From the NCBI GenBank assembly GCA_963576565.1, contig OY755045.1, positions 186,001-250,000 on the forward strand: a DNA stretch of 64,000 nucleotides, read 5' to 3'. The number at the start of each line of letters is the position of its first letter. The stretch's first letter is position 1. Shown one piece after another: positions 21,659-33,590 of this stretch. Origin of the DNA: Aspidapion aeneum. Its lineage: Eukaryota; Arthropoda; Insecta; Coleoptera; Brentidae. A program made the position numbers and the translations under genes. Below the pieces are notes generated by a model. That model ran no database searches and had not been told where the DNA came from. It was given only the letters and a program-made list of their open reading frames with translations.

Positions 21659-22639
21659 TATGTCCAAAGATGGATCGAAGAAGGCGAGATAGATATAGAT
21701 AGATAGATACTTCTTCTTCCAGTGGCATTACAGCCCTTAATGTTTATTTAATAATTTATTTAATTTAAATTAATATTTTTTTATTGCAAAAAAAACCGAA
21801 AAATCAACATCTGAAAAAGGACTGAGCAGTTATACTAAACAAACAGTGAAGAGCCAAATGGAGTAAAGAGTAAACGTGAAAAAAATATTTTTTGGAAAAA
21901 ACCTACATTGGCGCTACTCAAGTGGGATAGTAGATTACACAGTTTATTTGTGAATCGCTGACTCGGGGCGATATTGGCAGTATTTCGACTTTTGCACGGC
22001 TCTTTTATAAAACTGAGCATTTGATTTTTTTTTATGTGGTGTCGTTAATTTTTCCAACGAAATCCTACCTACATTTTCATTTTAAAAGCACGAAGCACAA
22101 AATTAATATGCTCGTTACTCGTACAATAGAATGATGTGCAAAAATTAATAAATATTGAAATAGTTAAAAAAACTTCAAATAAAAATAGTGGCATGTTGTT
22201 ATTCAGCCGCCCTGTATATACTGCAACAGCATGGGTTGTTGGTATCACCTTCAGATAAACCACAAACTAGATAAACAGGCTTTTGAAATAAACTAGTTAA
22301 TCTCATATTTTAACATAGAATAATCATGTGAAAACCAAACATAAAAACTTTTGTTTAGATAAAGGTTGGACAAACAACCCTAAAAAAGATATAGATAGGT
22401 TTTGAACAAGCTTGGCTGAAGAGAGGCCGTCAGCTCTGGGCATTCATTTCGAGACAACAGAAGAGATTCAAGTAATAACTTTCAAACAAATAAAGAAATA
22501 TTTTAAGTTGGCTCTTTATATTTCAAACAGATTATATTAACATATATTTATAAATAAAATACAATACGTTACAATAGGGTTAAGTATTTGACTGGCCTCT
22601 CTCTCTCTCTATTTTGGTCAATTAACCCCTTTAGAATAC
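21659..22639. other. AT-rich sequence with a GATA microsatellite, no gene
   Basis: A short (gata)n tract lies at about 21688-21710. The rest is AT-rich with no recognisable coding or repeat structure except a (ct)n tract near 22600. Confidence 0.45.
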
Positions 22640-23324
22640 CAAAAGAGGGGGTTAACAGTGAACGTGGACAAGACACAGTACTTATGTATTGGAAATGAAT
22701 CGAGTGAGTTAGAACTAGACAATGTACAAACAATATCTCCATGCAATGTGTATGTATACTTGGGTGTCACATTTGATAAGACCAGAACATACCGTAAAGA
22801 ACTGGAGAAAAGAATAGTAAAAGTAAAAAAGGTTATTGGGTGTCTTAACAGTATTTTATGGAGCAGAGAGATAAAAAAGAAGGTTAAATTTAACATATAT
22901 GAAACAATGGAAAAAAGCTTGCTATTGTATGGAATAGAGACTCGCGTCGCGTAACAGAAGATACAAAACTAATATGGAAAGTGTCGAAATGGATGCAATA
23001 AGAAGATCAATGAGAATATTTAGAACAGATCATTTAAGAAATGAGATCATAAAAGAAAGAATGGGAATCGAGGGAAGCATAACGGATGACATCACTAAAC
23101 GATAACTGATATGATACGGCCATGTACAACGGATGAACGACGAAAGATTACCAAAGCAGGTCCTAGAATGGCAACCAATAGGGCGCAGAAAAAGGGGACT
23201 TACTAAGCTAAAATGGGAACAGTCAATCCAAAGATTAATAAGTCAAAAAAAGCTGACATTAAATGATTGTCTGGATCGGAGGAGGTGGAGAATAGGCGTC
23301 GGACAACGTAGAAAAACGTTCTAA
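22640..23324 (+). pseudogene. C-terminal region of a second, diverged RTE-like subfamily
   Basis: The plus strand encodes VNVDKTQYLCIG, YVYLGVTFDK, KKVIGCLNSILWSREI, a frame break at about 22950, then VEMDAIRRSMRIFR, YGHVQRMNDERLPKQVLEW and RRWRIGVGQRRKTF. These correspond to NLNKTEYMCIGG, KYLGLKIT, LNGIIWDQS, MDYWRRAAG, YGHVQRMNDERLPKQ and WRLGIGRRRTL of the main family. Amino-acid differences are many, so it is a separate lineage and not a copy of the same burst. Stops (for example before YGHVQRM) and frameshifts make it inactive. Confidence 0.78.
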
Positions 23325-25187
23325 GTTCTTTTTATCTATTTTTATTAATTTGATACAATACAATTTTATTAACAGATGACATGCTTTGATGAAAATGACT
23401 CTTACACTTTTCATAAAATTATGTTTTTACAAAAAAAGTCTTGTAATCTGTTTGTTTTTTTTGTAGGCACATAATGTTTGCTGGGCTCTTACGTCAAAAC
23501 GGTGGCGTTTTCAATGAAAATTTTCACCAAAACGCGAGGAAAGCGTTTTCCAGATAAAATGTTATTTTAGTTTCTCTACAAGCTACCATGGACGGGCATC
23601 GCCATGTCACCAAAATTAAATATAAACTATTCAAATTATTAACCAAGTTTGTTTTTGTATAAATGAACAACTTCTATTTAAAATATATGTTTCAAACAAT
23701 ATTTTATGCTTGTATTTATTAAATGTGTATCAAGTTGAAATGAAAATTTAGTGTATAAATTTGAGGAAATTCTGATAGTTTTCGGAGTTAGGACGGATGT
23801 TCTAAAGAGGCACTTGTGTCGTAAAAGACGTAGGTGGTTTAAGCTTGTTGACTCGCTTTAGGAAAGCGTTAGATAGACTCCTTGCCTTGTTATAAAGGTA
23901 GATATATAAATAATCCTTGCTTATTCAAGCGATAAAATATAATAACATACCTAATAAAAGTCGTTCAAATTTTAAAAAATTATTTTTCAAAAAAAACACA
24001 TTAACTTCTTTCCATCCGACCGTTCGACAGTTATAAAACCGTCTGAAAAATATCAAAGCGCGCGCAATACAGTACGAGGATTGTTTAAAAACGGTTTTGG
24101 TTTTGGTTTTGGTTTTAGTTAGATGAAATGACCAAATAACTGTCCAAAAAACGAATGCTGTTGGCGTAGTGATCGATTTACTTCAGGCATGTGATCATAT
24201 GTGAGAGAGTTAAATTGAAAGTCACGTGACTAAAAGAAAGGGTAGGTTTCGTCGTCTTGCGTAAAGGTAGATCGAAGCTCTAAAAAAGAGATTTGTGAAT
24301 TACTTTGCAAAATCGCTTATTGTATTTAAAAAAATTACGGCCACACTAGATTTATTTATTACACATTTTTTTATAAAATTACATAGGATTATCAGAATAC
24401 ATTTTTAATTTTAGTTCTTTAAAATGCACATAAAATTACATTAATTTAATTTATATTCACAAACTATAAACCACTACAGACTGCCCAATAAACTAAATAT
24501 ACTATAAATTAAAATGAATATAGCACATATTTTTGGGCGAAACTTGTGAAAAAGTATTTATTTTTTGTATGTCACAAGTTTTATGTGAAATTTATTTATT
24601 TGTGAAATTACCCACATATTATAGAAAGCCTTAATATTCACAAAGTTTTTGTAATTTTATTCATTTTTAGGAAATAGAGATCTTGATACTTCTAAGAAGT
24701 TAGAAAAATCAGATCTTGTAGCTTGTACTTTTGTAGGTATATATAGTTAATGACCTTAATGTCGATGCCTTAAAGCGAAGTCGTTTGTTCTTCCGCCAAA
24801 TCTGGTGTAAAATTTCACATCCAGTGTCACCCCTCTTCTTTTAACTTTTAGTTCACAATCACCTGGATTTGCTGCAATCAGGGTAAACCCTTATGTTTCT
24901 ATTCCTATCCAATCACTTGCTAAACTAGTTTTTCTTTTTCTAAGCAGGCTACCCTATGGTCAGTATTATTCCATGTGGTATACCTAAAACATGCCGCAGT
25001 CCCGTAGAAATAAAAATTAAAAGGCTTTTGCTAAAAAATCAACAGAAGCTGCAGAGGTTGCACAATTTTTTTTGGAAATTTAAAAAATATTTGTATATTG
25101 ACGAAATAATTGAATTGAAATTGATTGTGAAACTCAATTTATTCAGACTATGAATAGAAACCTTCACCCTGGAGAACTACGAAACCC
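23325..25187. other. Unannotated AT-rich sequence
   Basis: A (ggtttt)n run of about four units lies near 24092-24117. No domain was recognised; a 65-codon ORF at 24956-25153 is lysine/leucine-rich and probably chance. Confidence 0.45.
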
Positions 25188-27240
25188 TATAGGTTAGTGT
25201 TTTTAAGAAATAAATAAAAGTTTAAATGCCAAAACTCAAAACTGAAGTGACTTTAGCGGCCTCTCTCGGCATTAATATAAACAGCAGTCCCTTACCTTTT
25301 ATATCGCTATATAGAGGGCCCCGAGAAGTTTAATTTAATGTATTATAATATATATTTTTACAAAGTTAACAATTTAAAAAAAATTAAAAAACTGCACTTT
25401 TTGGGTACCCCTTTGGTCAGGAAAATTTTCACCAAAAATTTCAAAAAAACCATTTGGTTGATACTGTGCCACGACGAAGCTACGGAGTCCCTTATACTAA
25501 CCTAAAAATATTACCGTTGTATATGTATGGTTATCGAGAAAAACAGAATCAAAAGTTGAAAATTTTCAAAAACTTCAAAAAAAAAGTAAACTTTTTTGTT
25601 ATTGGATATACGTCAAAACAATTGTTATATTTTTATTGCTTGCCTCACAAAGAAATAAAAAAGATCCCAAAAGTTGGTCTATAGGTTAGTGTTTCTAAGA
25701 AATAAATAAAAGTTGAAATACCAAAACTCAAAACTGAAGTGCCTTTAGCGGCCTCTCTCGGCATTAATATAAACACCAGTCCCTTACCTTTTATATCGCT
25801 ATATAGAGGGCCCCGAGAAGTTTAATTTAATGTATGATAATATATATTCTTACAAAGTTAACAATTTAAAAAAATTAAAAAACTGCACTTTTTGGGTACC
25901 CCTTTGGTCAGGAAAATTTTCACCAAAAATTTCAAATAAAACATTTGGTTGATACTGTGCCACGACGAAGCTACGGAGTCCCTTATACTAACCTAAAAAT
26001 ATTACCATTGTATATGTAATGGTTATCGAGAAAAATAGAATCAAAAGTTGAAAATTTTCAAAAACTTCAAAAAAAAAGTCAACTTTTTTGTTATTGGATA
26101 TACGTCAAAACAATTCTTATATTTTTATTGCTTGCCTCACAAAGAAATAAAAAAGACTCCAAAAGTTGGTCGATAAGTTAGTTTTTGTAAGAAATAAATA
26201 AAAGTTGAAATGCCAAAACTCAAAACTGAAGTGACTTTAGCGGCCTCTCTCGGCATTAATATAAACACCAGTCCCTTACTCTTTATATCGCTATATAGAG
26301 GGCCCCGAGAAGTTTAATTTAATGTATGATAATATATATTTTTACAAAGTTAAACGTCAAAACAATTGTTATATTTTTATTGCTTGCCTCACAAAGAAAT
26401 AAAAAAGACCACAAAAGTTGGTCTATAGGTTAGTGTTTGTAAGAAATAAATAAAAGTTGAAATGCCAAAACTCAAAACTGAAGTGACTTTAGCGGCCTCT
26501 CTCGGCATTAATATAAACACCAGTCCCTTACCTTTTATATCGCTATATAGAGGGCCCCGAGAAGTTTAATTTAATGTATGATAATATATATTTTTACAAA
26601 GTTAACAATTTAAAAAAATTAAAAAACTGCACTTTTTGGGTACCCCTTTGGTCAGGAAAATTTTCACCAAAAATTTCAAAAAAAACATTTGGTTGATACT
26701 GTGCCACGACGAAGCTACGGAGTCCCTTATACTAACCTAAAAATATTACCGTTGTATATGTAATGGTTATCGAGAAAAATAGAATCAAAAGTTGAAAATT
26801 TTCAAAAACTTCAAAAAAAAAGTTAAGTTTTTTGTTATTGGATATACGTCAAAACAATTGTTATATTTTTATTGCTTGCCTCACAAAGAAATAAAAAAGA
26901 CCCCAAAAGTTGGTCTATAGGTTAGTGTTTGTAAGAAATAAATAAAAGTTGAAATGCCAAAACTCAAAACTGAAGTGACTTTAGCGGCCTCTCTCGGCAT
27001 TAATATAAACACCAACCCCTTACCTTTTATATCGCTATATAGAGGGCCCCGAGAAGTTTAATTTAATGTATGATAATATATATTTTTACAAAGTTAACAA
27101 TTTAAAAAAATTAAAAAACTGCACTTTTTGGGTACCCCTTTGGTCAGGAAAATTTTCACCAAAAATTTCAAAAAAAACATTTGGTTGATACTGTGCTAGG
27201 GCCCCGAGAAGTTTAATTTAATGTATTATAATATATATTT
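25188..27240. repeat. 491-bp tandem repeat, about four copies
   Basis: Copies begin with 'ctataggttagtg' at about 25188, 25679, 26170 (variant 'gataagttag'), 26422 and 26914. Spacings are 491, 491, 252 and 492: the third copy has lost about 240 bp between 'tacaaagtta' and 'acgtcaaaacaattg'. Units share 'agcggcctctctcggcatta', 'agagggccccgagaag', 'ctgcactttttgggtacc' and 'gtgccacgacgaagctac'. The last copy breaks at about 27198, where 'actgtgc' joins directly to 'agggccccgag'. A diverged relative lies at 42555-42715. Confidence 0.93.
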
Positions 27241-27935
27241 TTAAATATTTGTATATTTACGTGGCTCACCCGACATTTTGTCATGTGTTAAAATTGGTTG
27301 TGAGACTCAATATATTTTGACAAAAATTTAATTTTTTTGGGTTATTCACTGTTTTTTAAATTTTCTCAGACAAATGTAAATTTAGTGTAATTTTATGCTA
27401 TATTTTTAGCTCAGGTAAACTAGAAATGTGTTGTCACGAAGAGGATGAGAATTTTTCAGTGCAACATATTATGATGAACACAGAAAAAGAAAAGAGAGAG
27501 AGCAAAAAAATTTCTAATGCGCCTGTCTTTAATTCTTGTATTTCAAGAGTCCCCTGGAACGCAAATAGGATTTTTTCGTACGGCCTGATGAAACGAAGCT
27601 ATTGAAAAGTTCTGTGATATGTCCCCCTTCCTTTTATAACTGCCACTTGTCTCCTAGATCTTATTAAATATCTTTTCTTAGACATTTTTTTTTGAAAGAC
27701 GACCGACCCCCGGCGCCGTGACGTGAGTTCGTTTAAAGATCAGTCAAGTTAACAACAAGATAAATTAACGTAGCCTTAAATATGGACATGAAGGGTGGGT
27801 GATTGATAGATCGTTCTAGGATGATCGCTTCACTGTCTTAAATTGTTTTTTTGCTTGCCCTGCCTTTTGCGATGGTCATTCTTTTTAACTTCCGATCTTA
27901 TCCCTGATTTTTTTTTCCTCGTTTTTTTGTTTAAT

Positions 27936-28165
27936 AGTCCACAGTACATCAGTGTATTTTTTAAATGATGTGTAACCGGCTGAATTTTTGTAAATAACCG
28001 TGTACTAAGACAACTTGGCGTTATCGGTCGGGCCGTATTTTCTTGATTGATTCTGACGAATTCGTAGTAACTTGATGGCCCAAAAAGTTTGGCGTGGGAC
28101 TGCCCCATAGTCCACAGTACACCAGTTTATTTTTTAAGAGATGACTAACAGGCTGAATTTTAGTA
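27936..28165. repeat. Two direct copies of a ~65-bp dispersed repeat
   Basis: 27940-28005 and 28106-28165 share 'atagtccacagtacacc' (one variant), 'tttattttttaa', 'gatg' and 'ggctgaatttt'. A third, more diverged copy lies at 62115-62180 ('atagttcacaatacacc' ... 'aacaggctgaattt'). Function and family unknown. Confidence 0.65.
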
Positions 28166-28275
28166 TAAATAGTAGCCTAGATTGTTTAGTTTACACTTGA
28201 AAACGGTTAGAGATACTTACTAACCGAAACGTCGTGTTTTAAAATAAATAAAGACAATGGAAGTCTGAAATTTTA
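28150..28275 (+). mobile_element. Solo terminal fragment of PLE family B
   Basis: Matches the 3' end of copy 1 (17990-18110, reversed): 'agtagcctagattgtttag', the hammerhead-like fold, then 'aaataaataaagacaatgg' and 'ctgaaattttattt'. No endonuclease sequence is attached, so it is a very short 5'-truncated or recombined copy. Confidence 0.8.
28193..28237 (+). ncRNA. Hammerhead-like fold with variant core (PLE family B, solo copy)
   Basis: Stem I ACAC/GUGU, core UUGAAAA (28197-28203), an extra C, stem II GGUUAG/CUAACC, GAAACGUC. It keeps U3 and A8 as in copy 1. All stems are intact. Confidence 0.55.
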
Positions 28276-28613
28276 TTTGTACATAAGTACTGTGTCTTGT
28301 ACATGTTTAATTTTTAATTAAATATCAAATGTTTTAAACAACAACATATACTTAATGAAAATATTATCCTTTGATAAGAGTTTAACCATGTGGTAGTAAA
28401 TAAATCGGTCCGATTTAGACACATATGGGCGCCACGCCAAGTTCCCTCCCCCATCTATGGCGCAGCAAAAACGGGGATGGGATATCTTTTGGGGATGACT
28501 TGGAGATAGTGTGGCTCTGGCAAAAACGATTAGGAAAAGAAAAAGTTAGAAAATAAAATTAAAAAAGGTTTTTTGTCGGTAAAATTGAGTTTTACGGGCA
28601 AAAATGACTTTGT

Positions 28614-28805
28614 AAGATCTCAAAAGATAAAAGGCTTTATTTGTTTCTTGAAGTATTCTCCAAAGCTGTAATTCCACTTGTGGGTTGGTACTGTCAAAAT
28701 TGCATTCTTGAAGGCTTCGACTGCTTTTTCTGGCGACTAAAATCTTTGACCACACAGTCCATTCTTGATTGATTGATTGATTGATTGAGTGATTGATTGA
28801 TTAAT

Positions 28806-28842
<37 letters not shown>

Positions 28843-28861
28843 AATTGATTGATTGATTGAT

Positions 28862-28922
<61 letters not shown>

Positions 28923-29078
28923 AAGATCTCAAAAGATAAAAGACTTTATTTGTTTCTTGAAGTATTCTCCAAAGCTGTAATTCCACTTGTTGGTTGGTAC
29001 TGTCAAAATTGCATTCTTGAAGGCTTCGACTGCTTCCTCTGGCGACTAAAATCTTTCACCACGCAGTCCATTCTTGAT
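28614..29078. repeat. ~155-bp direct duplication flanking a TTGA microsatellite
   Basis: 28614-28766 and 28922-29078 are about 95% identical ('aagatctcaaaagataaaag', 'tattctccaaagctgtaa', 'gcattcttgaaggcttcgac', 'agtccattcttgat'). They flank an interrupted (ttga)n array at 28763-28922 of roughly 40 units. The array begins where the duplicated segment ends in 'cttgat', so slippage from that point is likely. Confidence 0.92.
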
Positions 29079-29126
29079 ATTCAGAAAAGTATAAAAATCG
29101 TTAGGACTTTTAGGTCTGGACTGTAT

Positions 29127-29382
29127 GGAGATAAAAAATTAAGTTCAGGTTGTTATTGTGTAAAAATTATTACAAATGAATTAGGTAAATCAATAGGCAG
29201 AAATGTATACTTTTCTTTAATTGAATCAAACTTATGATATTGCATTCCTTTCTGGGGTACATATTCAAGGTATTTATTTAGATCAGTGTTTATTCTTCAA
29301 AAAAGAGCAATTAGGTATTTATTCAATGTAAATTCTAGATATCACTGCAAAGACTTGTTCATCAAAAATCATATTGTGACTC
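29127..29382 (+). pseudogene. Jockey/CR1-type non-LTR reverse transcriptase C-terminal fragment
   Basis: Plus-strand translation reads LSSGCYCVKIITNELG, VYFSLIESNL, a stop, YCIPFWGTYSR, then VFILQKRAIRYLFNVNSR and CKDLFIKNHIVTL. This is the conserved region after the RT palm in Jockey/CR1-like elements (typically LSSGCYAIR..., SLIESHLxYGIxFWG, LQKRAIR, CRxLFKxxxILT). One in-frame stop replaces the residue before Y, and the sequence ends where the RTE copy at 29418 begins. It is a different clade from the RTE-like copies. Confidence 0.78.
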
Positions 29383-29417
29383 TCTGAAAATATAAAAGAT
29401 GGCCCTCATATTTTGAT

Positions 29418-30745
29418 GTATATATTTATCGGTTTCACAACGTTCTACGTCTTCCGATACCCAATCTCCACTCGTTTCTGTTTCCTTCTCTCCAGCTTCT
29501 CCTTGGCCGTCCTCGTTTTCTTCGGCCAGTTGGTTTCCATTGTAGTATTTGTTTAGGTAGTCTTTCATCATTCATTCTTTGTACGTACCACACTAGTTGT
29601 TTTGTTCTTATATCATCCACTAAAGTACGTTCACCCACTGTCATAATTTCTCATATTCTTTGATTTGTAACTCTTTCTCTTTTTGATTTCCCCGCTGCTC
29701 TTGTCCAATAGTCCATCTCCGTAGCGGAAAGCATTTTTTCTGTTCTATCCTTGATTGGCCATACTTCTGAGCCTTATGTAATAATACTTTTTACAATGGT
29801 GTTATATATAAGCTTTTTGTTATGTTTTGATATACTTTGGTCCCAAATTATTCCATTTAATAAAGTTATTGCTTTTCTTCCTTGTACGTTTCGATCTTTT
29901 ATAGCTTTGTCTAGTGTTCCGTCAGCTGTAATTTTTAGGCCTAAGTATTTATACTCATTACAGGACTGAATTCGCTGCCCGGTATTTAAGATTAGATCCT
30001 GTTTCATTCCACCGATACACATATACTCTGTCTTATTGAGATTAACCTCTAGTCCCCACTTATTGTACTCTTCTATTAGTTTTCGTATCATATATTCGAG
30101 GTCGTCATAATCCTGAGCTACTACTATCTGATCATCGGCGAAACATAAAGTATACAAGGTGGTTTCGTCAAACGGAATTCCGATGTTTTGGCATTTTCTC
30201 TTCCATACTTTAAGGACCTGTTCCAAGTATACCTTGAAGAGCGTAGACGAGATACAGCAACCTTGTTTAAGACCTTTATTTACTTGAAAGCCTTTAGTTA
30301 GTTTTGCTTTTATTTTAACTTTTGCCTTACTATTGCGGTATAACTCTTTGATGGCCTTAATTAGTTGTACGCTTATGTTTGTGTTTTCCAACGCTTTCCA
30401 AAGTAGATTTAGTAATATACTATCATATGCCTTCTGCAAATCGACGTAAAGCAGATGCAGCTCTTGTCCGTATGTCATTTTCTTTTCAATAACTTGGGTT
30501 ATACAAAAGAGATGATTTGAAGTCGATCTACCCACCCTGAAACCAGCTTGTTCTTCTGCCTCCATGTCTTTATAATCGCTCTCCACTTTATTTCTTATTA
30601 TTTTACCGTATATTCTGCTTAGCGTACTAGTCACAGATATACCTCTATAATTGTCACATATATCTTTCCTTCCTTTTTTGTGTATTGTGGATATATATGA
30701 CGTTTTCCACTCAGTTGGTACTACAGTTCCATTTAAATATTTTTG
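29418..30745 (-). mobile_element. RTE-like non-LTR retrotransposon, 5'-truncated
   Basis: Minus-strand copy with the family 3' end (tatatatttatcgg at 29418). It matches 38336-39705 across its length. It is 5'-truncated just past the YLNGTVVPTEWK segment at about 30745. Confidence 0.9.
29774..30634 (-). pseudogene. Reverse transcriptase fragment (RTE-like)
   Basis: A 286-codon open stretch with EEQAGFRVGRST (motif 2a), LLYVDLQKAYDS (catalytic Asp, motif A), KGLKQGCCISSTLFKVYL (motif B; S for P), LCFADDQIVVAQ (FADD, motif C) and NLNKTEYMCIGG. The frame is closed by TAC-to-TAA in ITYGSE (29774). The C-terminal YVQRMNDERLPKQILQW is read in another frame downstream (29435-29644), so at least one indel follows. 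N-terminal endonuclease absent. Confidence 0.88.
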
Positions 30746-32039
30746 GAAAAGATTCCGTTATCTCCAAAATAGTTCTTCAGTGCCATATTTAATATCAAAT
30801 TACTACAGGGTAAATTCTGAGAGCCGAAATATACAACTTAAAAAACTCATAAAATTCTTTTAGATCTGAAAAATTTCGGTTGGTACAGTGGCATCTTAGT
30901 CGTATGTATGTATTCGACTCAGATAATAATTAAAATACTATCTAGTATATAGAACAATAGGCTTCAAATTATATTTTAGGCCAGAAACTGAGTCATTATG
31001 ATATACCACATAATGTCATGGTTGTAGCCTTAGAGCACTGATAGGTCATAAACCTTTTGAAATAATTAACAGGGTACAGAGAGCGATAATGTGCCCGCAC
31101 TAGCTGCTAGCTCCAAATGGGCACTCCATATACCCTGTCCCATATGGTGATTTCCTATATGGCCAGGCCACCGAATCCATTCAGAGAACCACCAGATTAT
31201 CCTATCCCCTTTACCGTAGATGTTATCTGGTGTGATCCCAAAGGTTACCAGTTTTTATTTTTTTTGTCTGTTAATATACTGGTTAATGCTCGTTCGTTAC
31301 CAGAACCCATTTACCCATGGGTCGAGGCCCCTTTACGACAGGCCTAGGGATTACCTTGGTGCTATTCTTATCTTTGGACACCATACAGACCATCTAACCC
31401 CCCTTTTTTGTTGAAAAAATTTGGGACCGTCACTCTGTCAGATACACGCTTTGTAAAAAAGATAAATCATTTATTTAGAAAATTTTCGGTTCATGTATGT
31501 GAGTTGAAAAAGTTTTTATTAAATTACATGTCTACCTCTATATGTATGAAAACTGAAAACACTTGCTTATAACCTGATTTGGCCGCCCTTTGATATCGAT
31601 GACTTGCGAGGGGCAGAAGGCTCAATGGACTGTGAAATTAAATGTAAAAATCAAACGGGAAATAGGGCATATCGGAAAAAGGGAAATAAATATATATGAC
31701 TCCATAATGCCGGAAATATTGGCTTGTATATTATATTATAAGGGTCTTTTAGTTTCAACTTATATAGACGGTAATATAAGTATTTATTTCAGTTGATAAA
31801 TTTAATAATAATACACGGCAAAAAATGTTCTTAGATCAAAGCAAATTGCTTTGAAGTAAAATAATTTGTGCTTTCCTATTCACCAAGAGAATATTTTCTT
31901 GATATAGCACAAAAAATGTCTTGCCTCTTTATTTTAATGTGAAACAGAAATTGTTTTAATATAAATTGGAACTGAATTAATCTAAGGCACCACTTTCTCT
32001 GGAAGCAAAATATTACTTATATGAAGACAATTTATATAG
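30746..32039. other. Unannotated sequence
   Basis: A GC-richer segment at 31080-31430 encodes a 76-codon ORF (31117-31347) rich in proline that I do not recognise. 31810-32040 is an AT-rich stretch with several 'cttgat/gagaatatt' motifs, loosely resembling 43950-44250. No supported gene. Confidence 0.45.
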
Positions 32040-32458
32040 TTTACAGTAGACGCGATAAGGTGCAGTAGACGCGGTAAAGTGTGTTTTAGCTTACTGTAAA
32101 TGCAGTGAACGCGGTATGGTGTGTTTTAGCTTTCCGTAGACGCAGTAGTCGCGGTAAGGTGTGTTTTAGCTTACTGTAAACGCGGTGAACGCGGTATGGT
32201 GTGTTTTAGCTTTCCGTAGACGCAGTAGTCGCGGTATGGTGTGTTTTAGCTTTCCGTAGACGCAGTAGTCGCGGTAAGGTGTGTTTTAGCTTACTGTAAA
32301 CGCGGTGAACGCGGTATGGTGTGTTTTAGCTTTCCGTAGACGCAGTAGTCGCGGTATGGTGTGTTTTAGCTTTCCGTAGACGCAGTAGTCGCGGTAAGGT
32401 GTGTTTTAGCTTACTGTAGACGCGGTAAGGTGTGTTTTAGGCTACTGTAGACGCGCTA
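32040..32458. repeat. 40-bp minisatellite with 120-bp higher-order repeat
   Basis: Monomers of 40 bp alternate between 'gtgttttagcttactgtaaa'-type and 'gtgttttagctttccgtaga'-type halves, each ending in 'gcggtaaggt' or 'gcggtatggt'. 32161-32280 is repeated exactly at 32281-32400, a 120-bp (three-monomer) higher-order unit. The array continues after an inserted LINE at 33234-33395. Confidence 0.95.
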
Positions 32459-33233
32459 GTACTAGTAGTAGTGGGGGGGTTGACCCTCAGGTCTGATAAG
32501 TAGGCCAGAGTAGGCCCTTTTTGCCATGCCCCAAGTCTCTCCCTTAACCCTGCACTTTCCTTTGATGGTCGGGTAACTCATTGGGCCTTCCTGTTCTCTT
32601 TACAAAGTCCAGTAAGTCTGCCCATTTGAGCATGTGCAGTTCTTCCTCGCTCAGAGTTGGCGCTCCGAGTGCTTGTTGTCTCATCCTTGCGTAGGCCTCG
32701 CATTCTGCCACGAGGTGTCTTGATGTCTCTTCTTCCTGTCCACAGGCTGGGCAGGTAGGGTCATTCTCGACTCCTATACGTGTCATGTACCTCCTCAACC
32801 GGTTATGTCCGGTTAGAGTACCTATCAGCAGCTCGAGGTCTTTTCGTGTCCGTCCCAGCATCCATCTAATTCTGGTCGCTTTTGGACGGTCTACGAATTC
32901 TCTGGTCTGTCTGCAACCTGTTCCTGTTTCCCAGGAGTTTCATAGCGCGTCCTGGGCCCATTTGTTGAGTCCGCTTTGCACTTGTCTTTTTGTCACGCCC
33001 AAAAGTGGCTCCGGTCCTACATTGGCGGTTCCTGCCCCGAGTCGTGCGAGTTCGTCCGCCTTCTCGTTGCCTGGTATGTCCCGGAACCCAAACCAGCGTC
33101 ACCCGTTTGCCATCGCTTAGGGTCTCCAGCGCCTCTGCGCATTCTTCCACCAAGCCGTCAGCAATCTTGGGTGCGTATACAATATAAGGTCCTCTTCGTT
33201 GTTCCGAACCTCTTCTAGGGTTGCCGCCATTAT
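32459..33233 (-). mobile_element. RNase H-encoding LINE (I/R1-like group), 5'-truncated
   Basis: The insertion is flanked by a 13-bp target duplication, tgtagacgcgcta, at 32446-32458 and 33234-33246, both part of the minisatellite. Orientation is minus; the tail next to 32459 is a short (act)n-like run. The element is GC-richer than its surroundings. Confidence 0.88.
32544..33153 (-). pseudogene. LINE ORF2 C-terminus: RNase H end and CCHC-like zinc motif
   Basis: In order: VTLVWVPGHT (RNase H), then in another frame GNEKADELARLGAG (end of RNase H with the Asp of the DE.. motif), then LLIGTLTGHNRLRRYMTRIG and CPACGQEEETSRHLVAECEA, the Cys/His-type motif found at the C-terminus of I-like and related LINEs. 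The frame changes between VPGHT and GNEKAD (about 33080), and a stop follows KWAQDAL. RNase H helps remove the RNA template during reverse transcription. Only the C-terminal third of ORF2 remains. Confidence 0.85.
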
Positions 33234-33395
33234 TGTAGACGCGCTAAGGTGCAATAGACGCGGTAAGGTGTGTTTTAGCTTCCTGTAGACGCGGTGGACG
33301 CAGTAGACGCGGTAAGGTGTGTTTTGGACTACTGTAAACGCGGTAAGGTGTGTTTTCGCTTTCTGCAGACGTGGTGAGATGCAGTAAAGCCGGTC
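33234..33395. repeat. 40-bp minisatellite, right part
   Basis: Continuation of the 32040-32458 array with more diverged units ('gacgcggtaaggtgtgtttt' repeated three times). It was separated from the left part by the LINE insertion. Confidence 0.9.
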
Positions 33396-33412
33396 ATATA
33401 GTTGTAAGAAAC

Positions 33413-33590
33413 CATTGGCACACCCAGAGTGGGGAAGGGGGCGAAGGGCGTGCCCTCCCCTAAATATAAGACTTTTTTAGATATTTTTCAGATATTTCAT
33501 GAATAATGAAAAGATAAACTAGCATAAAATACGAAATTATGATGTCTCGGCCCCCCCTTCCCTCAAGACATATTTTTGAGTGTGCCACTG
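33413..33590. mobile_element. hAT-like MITE
   Basis: Ends 'cattggcacaccca' and 'gagtgtgccactg' are imperfect inverted repeats. C/G-rich shoulders surround an AT-rich centre. The flanks aagaaacc / aagaaggc may be a decayed 8-bp duplication (6 of 8). Confidence 0.6.

Noticed and set aside
29751..29969. Recurrent ORF starting MIGHTSEPYVIILF (also at 17346, 38710, 61168)
   Set aside because: It is the antisense of the conserved YGSEVWPIKD region of the RTE-like element and repeats only because that element does.
31117..31347. Proline-rich ORF as a gene
   Set aside because: No known domain, no signal peptide, overlapping ORFs in other frames and no supporting context.
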